This document shows, piece after piece, positions 32,312 to 44,060 of a stretch of DNA of 47,369 bases; the stretch's first letter is position 1, and each line of letters begins with the position of its first letter. Origin of the DNA: Gammaproteobacteria bacterium (GTDB lineage Bacteria > Pseudomonadota > Gammaproteobacteria > Steroidobacterales > Steroidobacteraceae); NCBI GenBank assembly GCA_003132425.1, contig PKXS01000002.1, positions 1 to 47,369 on the forward strand. The letters are read 5' to 3'. The notes under the pieces are model-generated. The model was given only the letters and a program-made list of their open reading frames with translations, was not told the origin of the DNA and ran no database searches. Both the position numbers and the translations under genes were made by a program.

Positions 32312-34930
32312 CTATCCCGTATTGTGCAAACCGGCGGCGATGCCGTTCATCATGGCGCCTATCGCGTAATCGAGAGCGGGATCGGCGACCGAATTTGAGG
32401 TGGCGCGCTTGCGGCGCAGCAGATCGACCTGAATCAGGCTAAGAGGATCGACATATGGGTTGCGCAGGCGTATGGAGCGGGAGAGAACGGAATTTTTCTC
32501 CAGCAGATCGCGCTGGCCCGTGATCGACAGAATGACGCGGGCGGTGCGCTCGAATTCCTGGCGCAGCATTTCGAAGACGCGGTCGCGAAGGGCGGCATCG
32601 GTTACGAGATCGGCGTAGAGGCGGGCGATAGCGAAGTCGGCCTTGGCCATGGCGATTTCGACGCTGCTGATCAGGCTCGCGAAAAGCGGGAAGCCGTGCA
32701 TCATTTCGCGCAGGAGGTCGGCATTAGCAGGGGCGCGCGCGGAGAAGCGATCGAGGGCGTAGCCGAATCCGAACCAGGCGGGAACGGCGTGGCGACTTTG
32801 CATCCAGCCGAAGACCCAGGGGATGGCGCGGAGGTCGTCGAGGCTTCTGGTTGCGGCTCGACGCGCGGGGCGGGAGCCGATGCGGGCGTATTCAAGTTCA
32901 TTGACGGGTGTCGCTTGTTCGAAGTATTCGAGGACTTCGGGATTTTCTGCGATGTGTTCGCGGTAGAAAGCGAAAGCGTCTTTCGACATCGTCTGCATCG
33001 CATCGTGCCAGCGTTCGCTCGTTTCTGGAGCGGCTTTCGCCGGCATAGTGATGGCCTCCAGGCAGGCGGCGATCATGATTTCGAGATTCCACTCGGCGAG
33101 AACAGGGTCGGAATATTTCCAGCCTAGAACTTCGCCTTGCTCAGTGATGCGGATCTCGCCCGAGAAATCGCCGGCGGGTTGAGCGAGGATGGCGGCGTGC
33201 GTGGGACCTCCACCGCGGCCTACAGTGCCGCCTCGGCCGTGGAAGAGGCGCAGATTGACTCCGCAGTCGCGCGCTGCTTCGTGCAGGTGATGTTGCGCTT
33301 GATGCAATTCCCATGTGCTGGTGAGCATGCCTCCGTCTTTATTGGAATCGGAGTAGCCGAGCATGACTTCGTGAATGCGTCCCCAGGAATCGAGGAGCGG
33401 CTGGAACTGGGGAGATTTCCAGACGCGGCGCATGATTTCGGGCGAAGTACGCAGCGCATCGATCGATTCGAATAGAGGCACGGGCATGAGGCCGGGATCG
33501 CCATCGCTGGCTGCGGAGGAAACACCGCTGAGCGCGGCTAGACGGAGCACGGCAAAGATGTCGTGTTCGGATTGGGTGTTGCTGATTACGAAATTGCGAA
33601 TGGCTTTCGGCGAGTGCGTCTTTTTTAATTTGGCGATGGCGCGGAAAGTTTGGAGCAATTCGACGGAAGCGTGGGAAAGCTCGGGCGGGAAGTGAGTGGA
33701 GCGAGCGGGGAGTTTTTCCGCCGACTCCAACTCGGAGAGCGCCTGCGAATGCACGCGGGCGTGCTGACGAATATCGAGCGCGTGCAAGTGGAAGCCGAAG
33801 GTTCGGACTTTGCTAAGCAGCGGTGAGACGAGTTCCGCTAAGCGGTGTCCGCGGTTTGCGTGCAGACTGTCGCGGATAAGGTTGAGATCTTCTTCGAACG
33901 GTTGCGAGGACTGGTAGGCGTGTTCGTGCTTGGATGATTTGCGGCTGAAGCGCAGACGGGCGATCAGGAATTCGAGGAAATGGCGATAGAGTTCGGCGGA
34001 GGTGATCTGTTTCCAGCGCGAATATTTTTCGCCGAGCTTATCGTCGTATTCGCGAACGCGCTTGGCGAGAGGCGCAGAGACTCCTATGCGGCGCGTGGAC
34101 ATGCTCAATTGGCTGATCAGGCGCGTGGTTTCGGCGATGTAGTGGTCGATGATGGTGCCGCGCGCCATGTCGAGCGCGTCGACGGTGGAAGCAGCGGTAA
34201 CGAAGGGATTGCCGTCGCGATCGCCGCCGATCCAGGAACCGAATTGCAAGAACGGCGGGACTTCAAAGCGTTCGTCCGGAAACTGCTTCACGAACGCGCT
34301 CTCGATCTTGCCGAGCAGCTGCGGCACCACCTCAAAGAGATTTTCGTTGAAGAAATACAAGCCCCAGGCCACTTCCTGGGCGACGGTAGGCTTGGCCAAT
34401 TTGAGTTCGCCGGTAAGCCAGAGCAGCTCGATCTCATTTCCTACGGCGAGGATCAACTCCTCCCGTTCGCGAAGCGTCCAGCGCGGCGATTCGAGATCGA
34501 GCAAGCGCAAGTAAATTCGCCTATGCCGCTCCAGCACGGTGACGCGCTTGGCCTCGGTCGGATGCGCGGTAATCACCGGCCGCACGCGCAGTCCGGTAAG
34601 GGTGCGGCGGATTTCCGCGCCCGTGATGCCTTCGGCAGCGGCGCGCGCGAACACGCCTGCAAAGGTGCCGCGCAGCTGCTCATAGCCGCGTTCCCGTTCG
34701 ATCTCACGGCGATTGCGCATGTCGCGGTTCTGTTCGGCGATCGCCAGCAGCTGAAACCAGATGCCTTGAGCCTGCAGCGTGCGCGCCAGCAGCAGCGCCG
34801 ACATGCCCGCTGTGGTGCGCTCCTCGCGCAGCACTGCCGCGACCTGCGGCTCGTAGCGCTGCACCACGCCGACCAGCAGATCGAACAGCAGCTCCGCGCG
34901 CGAGAAGGCGGCGTTCGGCGGTTGCTGCAC
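32312..34930 (-). CDS. ppc: Phosphoenolpyruvate carboxylase, apparently hybrid
   Basis: PEP carboxylase adds bicarbonate to PEP to give oxaloacetate. The 872-residue frame is intact: TAHPTEAKR (H123), FGSWIGGDRDGNPFVTA, LGYSDSNKDGGM, LFHGRGGTVGRGGGPTHAA, QGEVLGWKYSDP, AMAKADFAIARLYADL and the conserved C-terminal AGLHNTG. Its ATG is four bases after the mtkB stop. Leucine codons change within it: in residues 1-133, 14 of 15 are CTG; in residues 141-192 only 2 of 16 are. Residues after about 134 match the acidobacterial side, those before match the proteobacterial side. The product is a full enzyme on paper, but may not exist in one organism. Confidence 0.9.
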   Translation of the reverse strand: MQQPPNAAFSRAELLFDLLVGVVQRYEPQVAAVLREERTTAGMSALLLARTLQAQGIWFQLLAIAEQNRDMRNRREIERERGYEQLRGTFAGVFARAAAEGITGAEIRRTLTGLRVRPVITAHPTEAKRVTVLERHRRIYLRLLDLESPRWTLREREELILAVGNEIELLWLTGELKLAKPTVAQEVAWGLYFFNENLFEVVPQLLGKIESAFVKQFPDERFEVPPFLQFGSWIGGDRDGNPFVTAASTVDALDMARGTIIDHYIAETTRLISQLSMSTRRIGVSAPLAKRVREYDDKLGEKYSRWKQITSAELYRHFLEFLIARLRFSRKSSKHEHAYQSSQPFEEDLNLIRDSLHANRGHRLAELVSPLLSKVRTFGFHLHALDIRQHARVHSQALSELESAEKLPARSTHFPPELSHASVELLQTFRAIAKLKKTHSPKAIRNFVISNTQSEHDIFAVLRLAALSGVSSAASDGDPGLMPVPLFESIDALRTSPEIMRRVWKSPQFQPLLDSWGRIHEVMLGYSDSNKDGGMLTSTWELHQAQHHLHEAARDCGVNLRLFHGRGGTVGRGGGPTHAAILAQPAGDFSGEIRITEQGEVLGWKYSDPVLAEWNLEIMIAACLEAITMPAKAAPETSERWHDAMQTMSKDAFAFYREHIAENPEVLEYFEQATPVNELEYARIGSRPARRAATRSLDDLRAIPWVFGWMQSRHAVPAWFGFGYALDRFSARAPANADLLREMMHGFPLFASLISSVEIAMAKADFAIARLYADLVTDAALRDRVFEMLRQEFERTARVILSITGQRDLLEKNSVLSRSIRLRNPYVDPLSLIQVDLLRRKRATSNSVADPALDYAIGAMMNGIAAGLHNTG
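34511..34575. other. Putative junction between acidobacterial and proteobacterial DNA
   Basis: This segment encodes the ppc motif around TAHPTEAKRVTVLERHRR. On the high-coordinate side codons are almost all CTG, CGC and GCG; on the low side TTG, CTC, AGG, CGA, GGA and AAT appear at once. Gene content and repeat content also change across it. A join at a highly conserved stretch fits either homologous recombination or an assembler joining two genomes. Confidence 0.7.
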
Positions 34931-34934
34931 TCGC

Positions 34935-35825
34935 TCAGTTCGCCTTGGCCAGCGCCAGCGCGACGGTCGAGCCGAGCTCGGCTGCGCTGGGTGCGACGAA
35001 CAGACCGTACGATTTCATGATCTGCGCCTTCTCCGCGGCGGTATCGCCTTCGGCGGAAATGATCGCCCCGGCATGCCCCATGCGACGGCCCTTCGGCGCC
35101 GTCAGCCCGGCCACGTAGCCGACCACCGGCTTGGTCATGTTCTCTTTGACCCATCGCGCCGCCTCCGATTCCTGCGGTCCGCCGATTTCGCCGATGATGA
35201 TGACAGCCTTGGTTTCCGGGTCTTGCTCGAACAGCATCAGGTGATCGAGGAAGGAGCTGCCGTTGATCGGGTCGCCGCCGATGCCGACGCTGGTGGTGAC
35301 GCCGATGCCCAGCGCTTTCATCTGCGCGCCGGCCTCGTAACCCAGCGTACCGGAGCGCGAGACAATGCCGACGCTGCCGGGAATGTAGATATTGCTCGGC
35401 ATGATGCCGAGCATCGCCTTGCCGGCGCTGATGATGCCCGCGCAGTTCGGGCCCACGATGGTCGTGCGCTTGGGCTTTGGATAGCGCCACAGGTAGCGCT
35501 TGACGCGCATCATGTCCTGCGCGGGAATGCCGTCGGTGATGATGCAGACCAGCCTCAAGCCCGCATCCGCCGCTTCCATCAGCGCATCCGCCGCGTAAGG
35601 CGGAGGCACGAAGGCGAGACTCGCCTCGGCGCCGGTGGCCTGCACCGCGTCCTTCACCGTGTTGAAGACTGGGCGGTCCAGATGCGCCTGACCACCCTTG
35701 CCCGGCGTGACCCCCCCCACGACATTGGTGCCATATGCGATCATTTCCTTGGCGTGAAATGTCGCCTTGTCGCCCGTGAAGCCCTGCAGGATCACCGGTG
35801 TCGTTGCGTCGATTAGGATGCTCAT
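34935..35825 (-). CDS. mtkB: Malate-CoA ligase (malate thiokinase) alpha subunit
   Basis: Together with MtkA it ligates malate to CoA with ATP, giving malyl-CoA for the serine cycle. The 296-residue protein starts at ATG 35825 ([18 protein letters not shown]), overlapping mtkA by four bases. It has the CoA-binding fold (GGVTPGKGG), the ligase part with [18 protein letters not shown] and [16 protein letters not shown], and the phospho-histidine region [12 protein letters not shown]. It belongs to the succinyl-CoA synthetase alpha family; the sequence and the adjacent ppc fit MtkB of Methylobacterium-type operons better than SucD. Succinyl-CoA synthetase remains the alternative. Confidence 0.82.
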   Translation of the reverse strand: MSILIDATTPVILQGFTGDKATFHAKEMIAYGTNVVGGVTPGKGGQAHLDRPVFNTVKDAVQATGAEASLAFVPPPYAADALMEAADAGLRLVCIITDGIPAQDMMRVKRYLWRYPKPKRTTIVGPNCAGIISAGKAMLGIMPSNIYIPGSVGIVSRSGTLGYEAGAQMKALGIGVTTSVGIGGDPINGSSFLDHLMLFEQDPETKAVIIIGEIGGPQESEAARWVKENMTKPVVGYVAGLTAPKGRRMGHAGAIISAEGDTAAEKAQIMKSYGLFVAPSAAELGSTVALALAKAN

Positions 35826-36991
35826 TGGACGGCTCCGCCGCGCGACGCCGCGACCGCTTTCTGCGCCGCTTCGGCCAGCGTGTCGGCAGTGATGATCGGC
35901 AAACCGCACTCGCGCACGATGCGCCTCCCTTCCTCGACATTGGTGCCGGCGAGGCGCACGACCAGCGGCACGCGCAGGCCCTTGGCCGCCTGCACCACGC
36001 CCTGCGCAACCCAGTCGCAGCGGTTGATGCCGGCGAAGATGTTGACCAGTATCGCCTTCACGTTCCGGTCGGAAAGCACAAGATTGAACGCCGCCGCGAC
36101 GCGCTCCGGCGAGGCGCCGCCGCCGACATCGAGAAAGTTGGCAGGCTCGCCGCCTGAGTGCTTGATCATGTCCATGGTCGCCATCGCCAAACCGGCGCCG
36201 TTGATGATGCAGCCGATGTCCCCGCTCAGACCGACGTAGTTGAGGCCGAACTGCGCAGCCTGCGCTTCGCGCGGATCCTCTTCGGCAGAGTCGCGCATTT
36301 CGGCGACCTTGGGACGGCGGAACATGGCGTTGTCATCGAAGGACATCTTGGCGTCGAGCGCCAGCACTCGATTGTCCTTGGTCACCACCAGCGGATTGAT
36401 CTCGACCATCGTCGCGTCGAGATCGCGGAACGCGCGGTAGCAGCCCATGATCGTGGTCACTGCCTGGCTGACCTGCTTGATGTTCAGCTTGAGGCCGAAA
36501 GCCAATTCGCGGGCCTGGAAACTCTGCAGCCCCAGCGCCGGGTCGACCTGCACCTGCAGAATGGACTCGGGCCGCTTAACGGCGATCTCCTCGATCTCCA
36601 CCCCGCCTTCTGCTGAGGCGATCACGCGGATGCGTTCGATTTTGCGGTCGAGGACGAATCCTAAGTACAGCGCGCGCACGAAAGGTTCGGCCTTCTCGAC
36701 GTAGAGCCGGTGAACGGCTTTACCGGCGGGGCCGGTCTGGTTGGTCACCAAAGTGGCGCCAAGCATTCCCTTCGCCGCGGCGGCCACCTCCTGATAGGTG
36801 CGGCAGAGCTTGACGCCGCCGGCCTTGCCGCGGCCACCGGCGTGAATCTGCGCCTTGATCGCCCAATGCCAGCCACCCAATTCCGTCGCGACGTACACGG
36901 CCTGCTCGGGACTGTAGGCGACCCCGCCCGGGGGCACAGCCACGCCGAATCCGGACAACAGCTCCTTCGCCTGATACTCGTGAATATCCAT
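35822..36991 (-). CDS. mtkA: Malate-CoA ligase (malate thiokinase) beta subunit
   Basis: The 389-residue ATP-grasp subunit of the malate-CoA ligase. It begins [20 protein letters not shown], has the ATP-binding [20 protein letters not shown], the metal-binding region [12 protein letters not shown], and the ligase part [20 protein letters not shown] with [10 protein letters not shown]. The family resembles SucC, but [19 protein letters not shown] and the mtkA-mtkB-ppc order are as I recall from serine-cycle methylotrophs. It leads the three-gene operon. It is divergent from yraN. Confidence 0.82.
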   Translation of the reverse strand: MDIHEYQAKELLSGFGVAVPPGGVAYSPEQAVYVATELGGWHWAIKAQIHAGGRGKAGGVKLCRTYQEVAAAAKGMLGATLVTNQTGPAGKAVHRLYVEKAEPFVRALYLGFVLDRKIERIRVIASAEGGVEIEEIAVKRPESILQVQVDPALGLQSFQARELAFGLKLNIKQVSQAVTTIMGCYRAFRDLDATMVEINPLVVTKDNRVLALDAKMSFDDNAMFRRPKVAEMRDSAEEDPREAQAAQFGLNYVGLSGDIGCIINGAGLAMATMDMIKHSGGEPANFLDVGGGASPERVAAAFNLVLSDRNVKAILVNIFAGINRCDWVAQGVVQAAKGLRVPLVVRLAGTNVEEGRRIVRECGLPIITADTLAEAAQKAVAASRGGAVQ

Positions 36992-37124
36992 CGTTCTCTC
37001 CGTAGCGCACGCCAGTCACTATAAACTAACCGGCCGCCGCGGGTGACGCCTAGCAGTGTCGCCGATTTGGCGGCGAACACGCAGGAAAACGCCGGCGACG
37101 GCCGCGAGCTGTCGAGGCAAGCTT

Positions 37125-37508
37125 GTGCGCGTGGCCCAGCCTCTCACCCGAATTTCGGCCGGTGCGTTGGCCGAACAGCTCGCGGCCGAGCACCTTAAAG
37201 CACGCGGCCTGTCGGTTCTCGCGCGCAACCTGCGCTGCCGAGCCGGGGAGATCGATCTGATCTGTCTCGACGCGCAGATTCTGGCGATCGTCGAGGTGCG
37301 GCAGCGCCGTCGCGTGGATTTCGGCGGAGCCTTGGGATCGGTCACGTGGCGCAAGCAACGCAAAATCATTCGCGCCGCTCGATACATTCTGCGGTTCCGG
37401 CCGCAATGGCGCGCCTACCCGATTCGCTTCGACGTGATTGCCGTGCAAGGGACGCCGGACGGCGCCCACGACATCCTGTGGATCAAGGACGCCTTCCGCG
37501 CTACTTGA
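37125..37508 (+). CDS. yraN: YraN/UPF0102 family endonuclease-like protein
   Basis: About 127 residues from GTG 37125. The conserved pattern runs AGALAEQLAAEHLKARGLSV, LARNLRCRAGEIDLICLD, then IVEVRQRR and ITWRKQRKI-like text (VTWRKQRKIIRAARYILR). It has the GEIDLI...VEVR core of the PD-(D/E)xK-like UPF0102 fold. Function is not established; a role in Holliday-junction or chromosomal processing is suggested. Its end overlaps the convergent sspB by eight bases. The position next to sspBA matches the order in Pseudomonas. Confidence 0.88.
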   Translation: MRVAQPLTRISAGALAEQLAAEHLKARGLSVLARNLRCRAGEIDLICLDAQILAIVEVRQRRRVDFGGALGSVTWRKQRKIIRAARYILRFRPQWRAYPIRFDVIAVQGTPDGAHDILWIKDAFRAT

Positions 37509-37902
37509 CGACCTGCAATTTCGGGCGCTTGGCAGCCGCAGCCTTGCCGGCGTTCGGCGCCGCCGGCGGCCCGTCAGTGGGATCGGGGTCCGCATCGCCC
37601 TCCGGAAAAATCATCCCTTGGCCGGTTTCGCGCGCATAGATGCCCAAAATCGCCCGCACCGGCACCTGCACGGCGAATCCCACGCCGCTGAAGCGCGCTT
37701 CGAAGCTCACGAAATCGTTGCCCAGCTTCAGCATCTGGGTAGCCGAGAAACTCACATTCAGCACGATCTTGCCGTCCTTCACATACTGCCGCGGCACGGT
37801 CACGCCTTCGGCGGCCGCATCCACGACGATATGCGGCGTCTCGCCGCTGTCGGAAATCCACTCGTGCAACGCACGCAGCAAATAGGGCCGCCGCGGCTTC
37901 AA
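37501..37902 (-). CDS. sspB: ClpXP protease specificity-enhancing factor SspB
   Basis: SspB tethers ssrA-tagged and other substrates to ClpXP. The 133-residue protein starts at TTG 37902, overlapping the sspA stop by four bases. It has the fold pattern PRRPYLLRALHEWISDSG, TPHIVVDA, VPRQYVKDGKIVLNVS and ARFSGVGFAVQVPVRAILGI. The C-terminal linker ends in the ClpX-binding-type tail (AAKRPKLQVVK), which is the XB motif region. The pairing with sspA is the standard one. Confidence 0.94.
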   Translation of the reverse strand: MKPRRPYLLRALHEWISDSGETPHIVVDAAAEGVTVPRQYVKDGKIVLNVSFSATQMLKLGNDFVSFEARFSGVGFAVQVPVRAILGIYARETGQGMIFPEGDADPDPTDGPPAAPNAGKAAAAKRPKLQVVK

Positions 37903-38516
37903 TGTCGCATATCCCGTTCAGTTTCGGTCAAGCAGGCGCGAAACGTGGCGCGCGCGAAAATCGAGTTCATATATTTCACGATGGGATGCGCCTGAGCCGG
38001 CAACTGTATGCCGTAGGCCTGCAAACGCCACAGGATCGGCGCGATGCTGGCATCCACCAAGGAAAACTCGTCGCTCAAAAAAAACGGCTTTGCCTTGAAA
38101 ACTTCCGCGCTTGCACAAATTGCCTCGCACAGGACTTTGCGGCTATGCGCGGCGGTCTCGCTCTGCCCGCCCAGCTCGATGTCGCGTGCCAGCGCATACC
38201 AGTCGCGTTCCAATCGGTAGAGCGCCACTCGAAACTGCGCGCGAGTCACCGGGTCGATCGGCATCAGGGGTGGATGCGGGAACCGTTCATCCAAGTATTC
38301 GATGATAACCCGCGAGTCGTACAACACCAGATCCCGATCGACCAGCGTCGGCACACTGTGATAGGGGTTAAGATCGATCAGGTCCTCCGGCAGATTTTGC
38401 GGATCGACGTTCACCAGCTCGATCGCGATTCCTTTCTCGGCAAGCACAATGCGCGTTCGATGACTCCAAGGATCAGCCGGTGCGGAAAACAAAGTCATCA
38501 CCGAGCGACGTGCCAC
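37899..38516 (-). CDS. sspA: Stringent starvation protein A
   Basis: SspA is a glutathione-transferase-like protein that binds RNA polymerase and helps acid and stationary-phase survival. The 205-residue protein starts at GTG 38516. It has the thioredoxin-like N-domain (MTLFSAPADPWSHRTRIVLA, then YHSVPTLVDRDLVLYDSRVI and YLDERFPHPPLMP) and a helical C-domain. It is followed by sspB and preceded by petC, 61 bases away, an order typical of proteobacteria. Confidence 0.94.
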   Translation of the reverse strand: MARRSVMTLFSAPADPWSHRTRIVLAEKGIAIELVNVDPQNLPEDLIDLNPYHSVPTLVDRDLVLYDSRVIIEYLDERFPHPPLMPIDPVTRAQFRVALYRLERDWYALARDIELGGQSETAAHSRKVLCEAICASAEVFKAKPFFLSDEFSLVDASIAPILWRLQAYGIQLPAQAHPIVKYMNSIFARATFRACLTETERDMRH

Positions 38517-38576
38517 TAACGCGATCTCCTAAGAGCCTATACAAACGGGAGTCCCCCCCGGGAGTACTCGCTCGCG

Positions 38577-39314
38577 TCAGTGGACGTCCTTCCAATACTC
38601 TTTTTTCAGCAGGTATGCGAACGCCAAGAACACCAGCAAAAACAGCGTCACGAAAATGCCCATCGATTGGCGCTTCGCCTTGACTGGCTCGCCGGCATAA
38701 TCCAGAAAATTGACGGTGTCCCGAACGAACTGATCATACTCCTCTGGCTTCATCGCGCCCGGCGTCATTGCATCCACGCCCACCAGAACCATTCTGGCGC
38801 TGCCGTGATCGTCGGGCTCGTTCTTGAATACCGGCTTTTGCAATCCCTGTCTGTCCTCCAGAACATGCGGCATCGCAGCGTTCGGCAAATACAGGTTGTT
38901 GACGCCCCAGATGCGGGTTTTGTCGGCATAAAAGCCATGTAGGAACGAATATAGGTAGTCAACACCCTTGGAACGGGCGATGAGCGACAGGTCGGGCGGC
39001 TGCTTGCCGAACCAAGTTTCCGCATCGGACGGCATGGCCGAGTTGATGGTGTCGACGGCCTTACTCGAGGTGAACATCAAATTCGCGGCAAGTTCCGGCT
39101 CGGTCATCTTTAGATCCTGCGCCATCCGGTTGTAGCGCAAATACTTGAGCGAATGGCAGCCCGAACAATAATTCATGAAGTTGCGCGCGCCGCGCTGCAA
39201 GGAATCGATGTTATTGATATCCGTGCCGGCATGCAGCAGCGGAATCTCGCTCTCCTGGGCCATGGCGCCGGCCGGCAGAAGCACCACAACGGTCAATAAC
39301 AAGTGCTTAAGCAT
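38577..39314 (-). CDS. petC: Ubiquinol-cytochrome c reductase cytochrome c1
   Basis: Heme-binding subunit of complex III. The 245-residue protein has a signal peptide (LLLTVVVLLPAGAMA), the heme-attachment motif CSGCH (residues 50-54), the axial-ligand methionine region (AMPHVLEDRQG or VDAMTPGAM) and a C-terminal membrane helix (MGIFVTLFLLVFLAFAYLL). It overlaps petB by eight bases. Electrons go from the Rieske protein to a soluble cytochrome. Confidence 0.95.
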   Translation of the reverse strand: MLKHLLLTVVVLLPAGAMAQESEIPLLHAGTDINNIDSLQRGARNFMNYCSGCHSLKYLRYNRMAQDLKMTEPELAANLMFTSSKAVDTINSAMPSDAETWFGKQPPDLSLIARSKGVDYLYSFLHGFYADKTRIWGVNNLYLPNAAMPHVLEDRQGLQKPVFKNEPDDHGSARMVLVGVDAMTPGAMKPEEYDQFVRDTVNFLDYAGEPVKAKRQSMGIFVTLFLLVFLAFAYLLKKEYWKDVH

Positions 39315-40572
39315 GTCCTGTTACCCTCTCCGGCTCTGGCTTCACGCTATCGAATCTCGTGTACCAGGGCATCAGCAAAAAGAAAGCGAAATACAAAGCG
39401 GTACAGACTTTGGCCAGGGTCGGGTAGATCCCCGAGGGCGGCTCCAATCCGCAGACCCCCAAGGTGATAAACGACACGACGAAGATAGCTAACATAATCT
39501 TATATATCGGCCCGCGATAACGAATGGATCGAACCGGGGACCGATCCAGCCAGGGCAGAAAGAACAACACGGCGATGGCGGCGCCCATCACCAGCACGCC
39601 CCACACCTGCGTCCCCGCGAACGACGGCACCGCCCGCAACATGGCGTAGAACGGGGTGAAATACCATACCGGCGCAATGTGCGGCGGGGTCTGCAAGGGA
39701 TTGGCCGGCTCGAAGTTCGGCGATTCCAAGAACAGGCCGCCGAAAGTGGGAGCAAAGAAAATCACGCCGCAAAAGATCACTAGGAATCCCGCGACACCGA
39801 GCAGGTCCTTCACCGTGTAGTACGGATGGAAGGGAATGCCGTCGAGCGGATGGCCCTGCGAGTCCTTATGCTTCTTGATCTCGATGCCGTCCGGGTTATT
39901 GGAGCCCACCTCGTGCAAGGCCATGAGGTGCGCGATCACCAAGAACACCAAAGCCAGGGGCAGCGCTGCCACGTGCAGGGCGAAGAATCGATTCAAGGTG
40001 GCGTCGCCGATGACGTAGTCGCCGCGGATCCATTCGACCAAACCTCCGCCGATCACCGGCAGGCTGCCGAATAAAGATACGATGACTTGCGCGCCCCAAT
40101 AACTCATGTTGCCCCAGGGCAGCACATAGCCCATGAAGGCCTCCGCCATCAGCAGCAGGAAAATCAAGCAGCCGAATATCCAGAGCAGTTCGCGCGGCTT
40201 GCGGTGCGATCCGTACAGGAGCGCACGGAACATGTGCAAGTAGACCACGATGAAGAAAGCCGACGCACCGGTAGAGTGCATGTAGCGGATCAGCCATCCC
40301 CATTCGACATCGCGCATGATGTATTCCACGGAGGCGAACGCCCCGGCGGCCGAAGGGTTGTAGCTCATGGTCAAGAAAATGCCCGTGACCAATTGGTTCG
40401 CGAGAATCAACAAGGCGAGAGATCCGAAGTAATACCAGAAGTTGAAGTTCTTCGGCGCGTAATACTCGGAAACTTGTTCCCGCCACATTTTCGTCAGCGG
40501 GAAGCGCTGATCGATCCAGTCGATCAATCGTCCGCCCTTGCCGGTGTCGGCGGATTCAGGTGCTGCGGCCAT
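39307..40572 (-). CDS. petB: Ubiquinol-cytochrome c reductase cytochrome b
   Basis: Central quinol-oxidising membrane subunit of complex III, 421 residues from ATG 40572. The frame is open upstream, but only through petA in another frame. Eight or so membrane helices are visible, with heme-ligand His pairs in the MHSTGASAFFIVVYLHMF and LHVAALPLALVFLVIAHLMALHEVGSNNPDG regions, and the quinol-site PVWYFTPFYAMLRAV. Order petA-petB-petC is the standard fbc operon. Confidence 0.96.
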   Translation of the reverse strand: MAAAPESADTGKGGRLIDWIDQRFPLTKMWREQVSEYYAPKNFNFWYYFGSLALLILANQLVTGIFLTMSYNPSAAGAFASVEYIMRDVEWGWLIRYMHSTGASAFFIVVYLHMFRALLYGSHRKPRELLWIFGCLIFLLLMAEAFMGYVLPWGNMSYWGAQVIVSLFGSLPVIGGGLVEWIRGDYVIGDATLNRFFALHVAALPLALVFLVIAHLMALHEVGSNNPDGIEIKKHKDSQGHPLDGIPFHPYYTVKDLLGVAGFLVIFCGVIFFAPTFGGLFLESPNFEPANPLQTPPHIAPVWYFTPFYAMLRAVPSFAGTQVWGVLVMGAAIAVLFFLPWLDRSPVRSIRYRGPIYKIMLAIFVVSFITLGVCGLEPPSGIYPTLAKVCTALYFAFFLLMPWYTRFDSVKPEPERVTGHA

Positions 40573-40595
40573 CGCTTGAACCTCTTCTGCGTTAT

Positions 40596-41216
40596 TTAAG
40601 CTGTCTTGGGGGCGTCGTCCACGCCGATCACGACGCGCGCATCCGCGCTGATCGCGTAGGAAGGCACCGTCAGATTCTTCGGCGCCGGCATGCTCTTGAA
40701 TACCCGGCCCGATATATCGTACTTGGAGCCGTGGCAAGGGCAGTAAAACCCGCCCGGCCAGTTCTGGCCCAAATCGGTACCCGAGACTTGGTATGCATTG
40801 TTCGGCTCGAACGCACCGAGCGGCGAGCAGCCGAGATGGGTGCATACCGCCAATCCTATCCAGTATTCGGGATTGCGCGCGCGCGCGGCCCCCGCCGATT
40901 TAATGTAAGCCGGCTGAACGGAATCATCGGACTTAGGGTCCGCCAGCATCGCGTCGTGAGCTCCGAGCTGAGCGATGATAGTTGGGGTCCGGCGCACGAC
41001 GAACACCGGCTGTCCGCGCCAGACAACCTTCAGCATTTGCCCGGCATCGAGCTTCGATGCATCAACCTCGACCGGAGCGCCGAGCGCTCTGGCGCGCGCG
41101 CTGGGTTGCCACGATGCCAAGAAAGGCACCGCGGCGAAGGCCACGCCGATCGCACCCGTTCCTACAGTAGCCGCCGTCAACAACCGGCGTCGGCTATGGT
41201 CAACCTGATCGTTCAT
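40596..41216 (-). CDS. petA: Ubiquinol-cytochrome c reductase Rieske iron-sulfur subunit
   Basis: A 206-residue [2Fe-2S] subunit of complex III, started at ATG 41216. The N-terminal SRRRLLTAATVGTGAIG is a Tat-type signal that stays as membrane anchor. Cluster ligands and disulfide cysteines lie in CTHLGC and CPCHGS. First gene of the operon; the 119-base gap to the divergent protease gene holds the likely promoters for both. Confidence 0.96.
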   Translation of the reverse strand: MNDQVDHSRRRLLTAATVGTGAIGVAFAAVPFLASWQPSARARALGAPVEVDASKLDAGQMLKVVWRGQPVFVVRRTPTIIAQLGAHDAMLADPKSDDSVQPAYIKSAGAARARNPEYWIGLAVCTHLGCSPLGAFEPNNAYQVSGTDLGQNWPGGFYCPCHGSKYDISGRVFKSMPAPKNLTVPSYAISADARVVIGVDDAPKTA

Positions 41217-41335
41217 TCGATTGCCCCCGAACAATGTTGACAAATCTTCACGCAAACCCCTATGCGCATAGTGTTTCCCTAGCAATGGTGGGAGCGCATT
41301 ATACACGGACGACTTAATCGTCCTCAGGAAATTAG

Positions 41336-44014
<2,679 letters not shown>

Positions 44015-44060
44015 GCCGGCTCCTCAATTTCTCTAAGCATACCGCGGTATCATTGGGACA

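Noticed and set aside
33980-35020. Long plus-strand ORF of 346 codons opposite ppc and mtkB
   Set aside because: It is antisense to conserved ppc and mtkB codons, crosses the gene boundary, and its translation is rich in Arg, Gln and His without domain features, as expected for a GC-rich shadow.
34573-36009. 478-codon minus-strand ORF overlapping mtkA, mtkB and ppc
   Set aside because: Different frame of three real genes; the translation is Arg/Ser/Gly-rich low complexity with no motif.
35822-36991. Plain annotation of the pair as succinyl-CoA synthetase sucC-sucD
   Set aside because: The fold is the same, but the tight linkage with ppc and the sequence resemblance to remembered MtkA/MtkB favour malate-CoA ligase; kept as the stated alternative.
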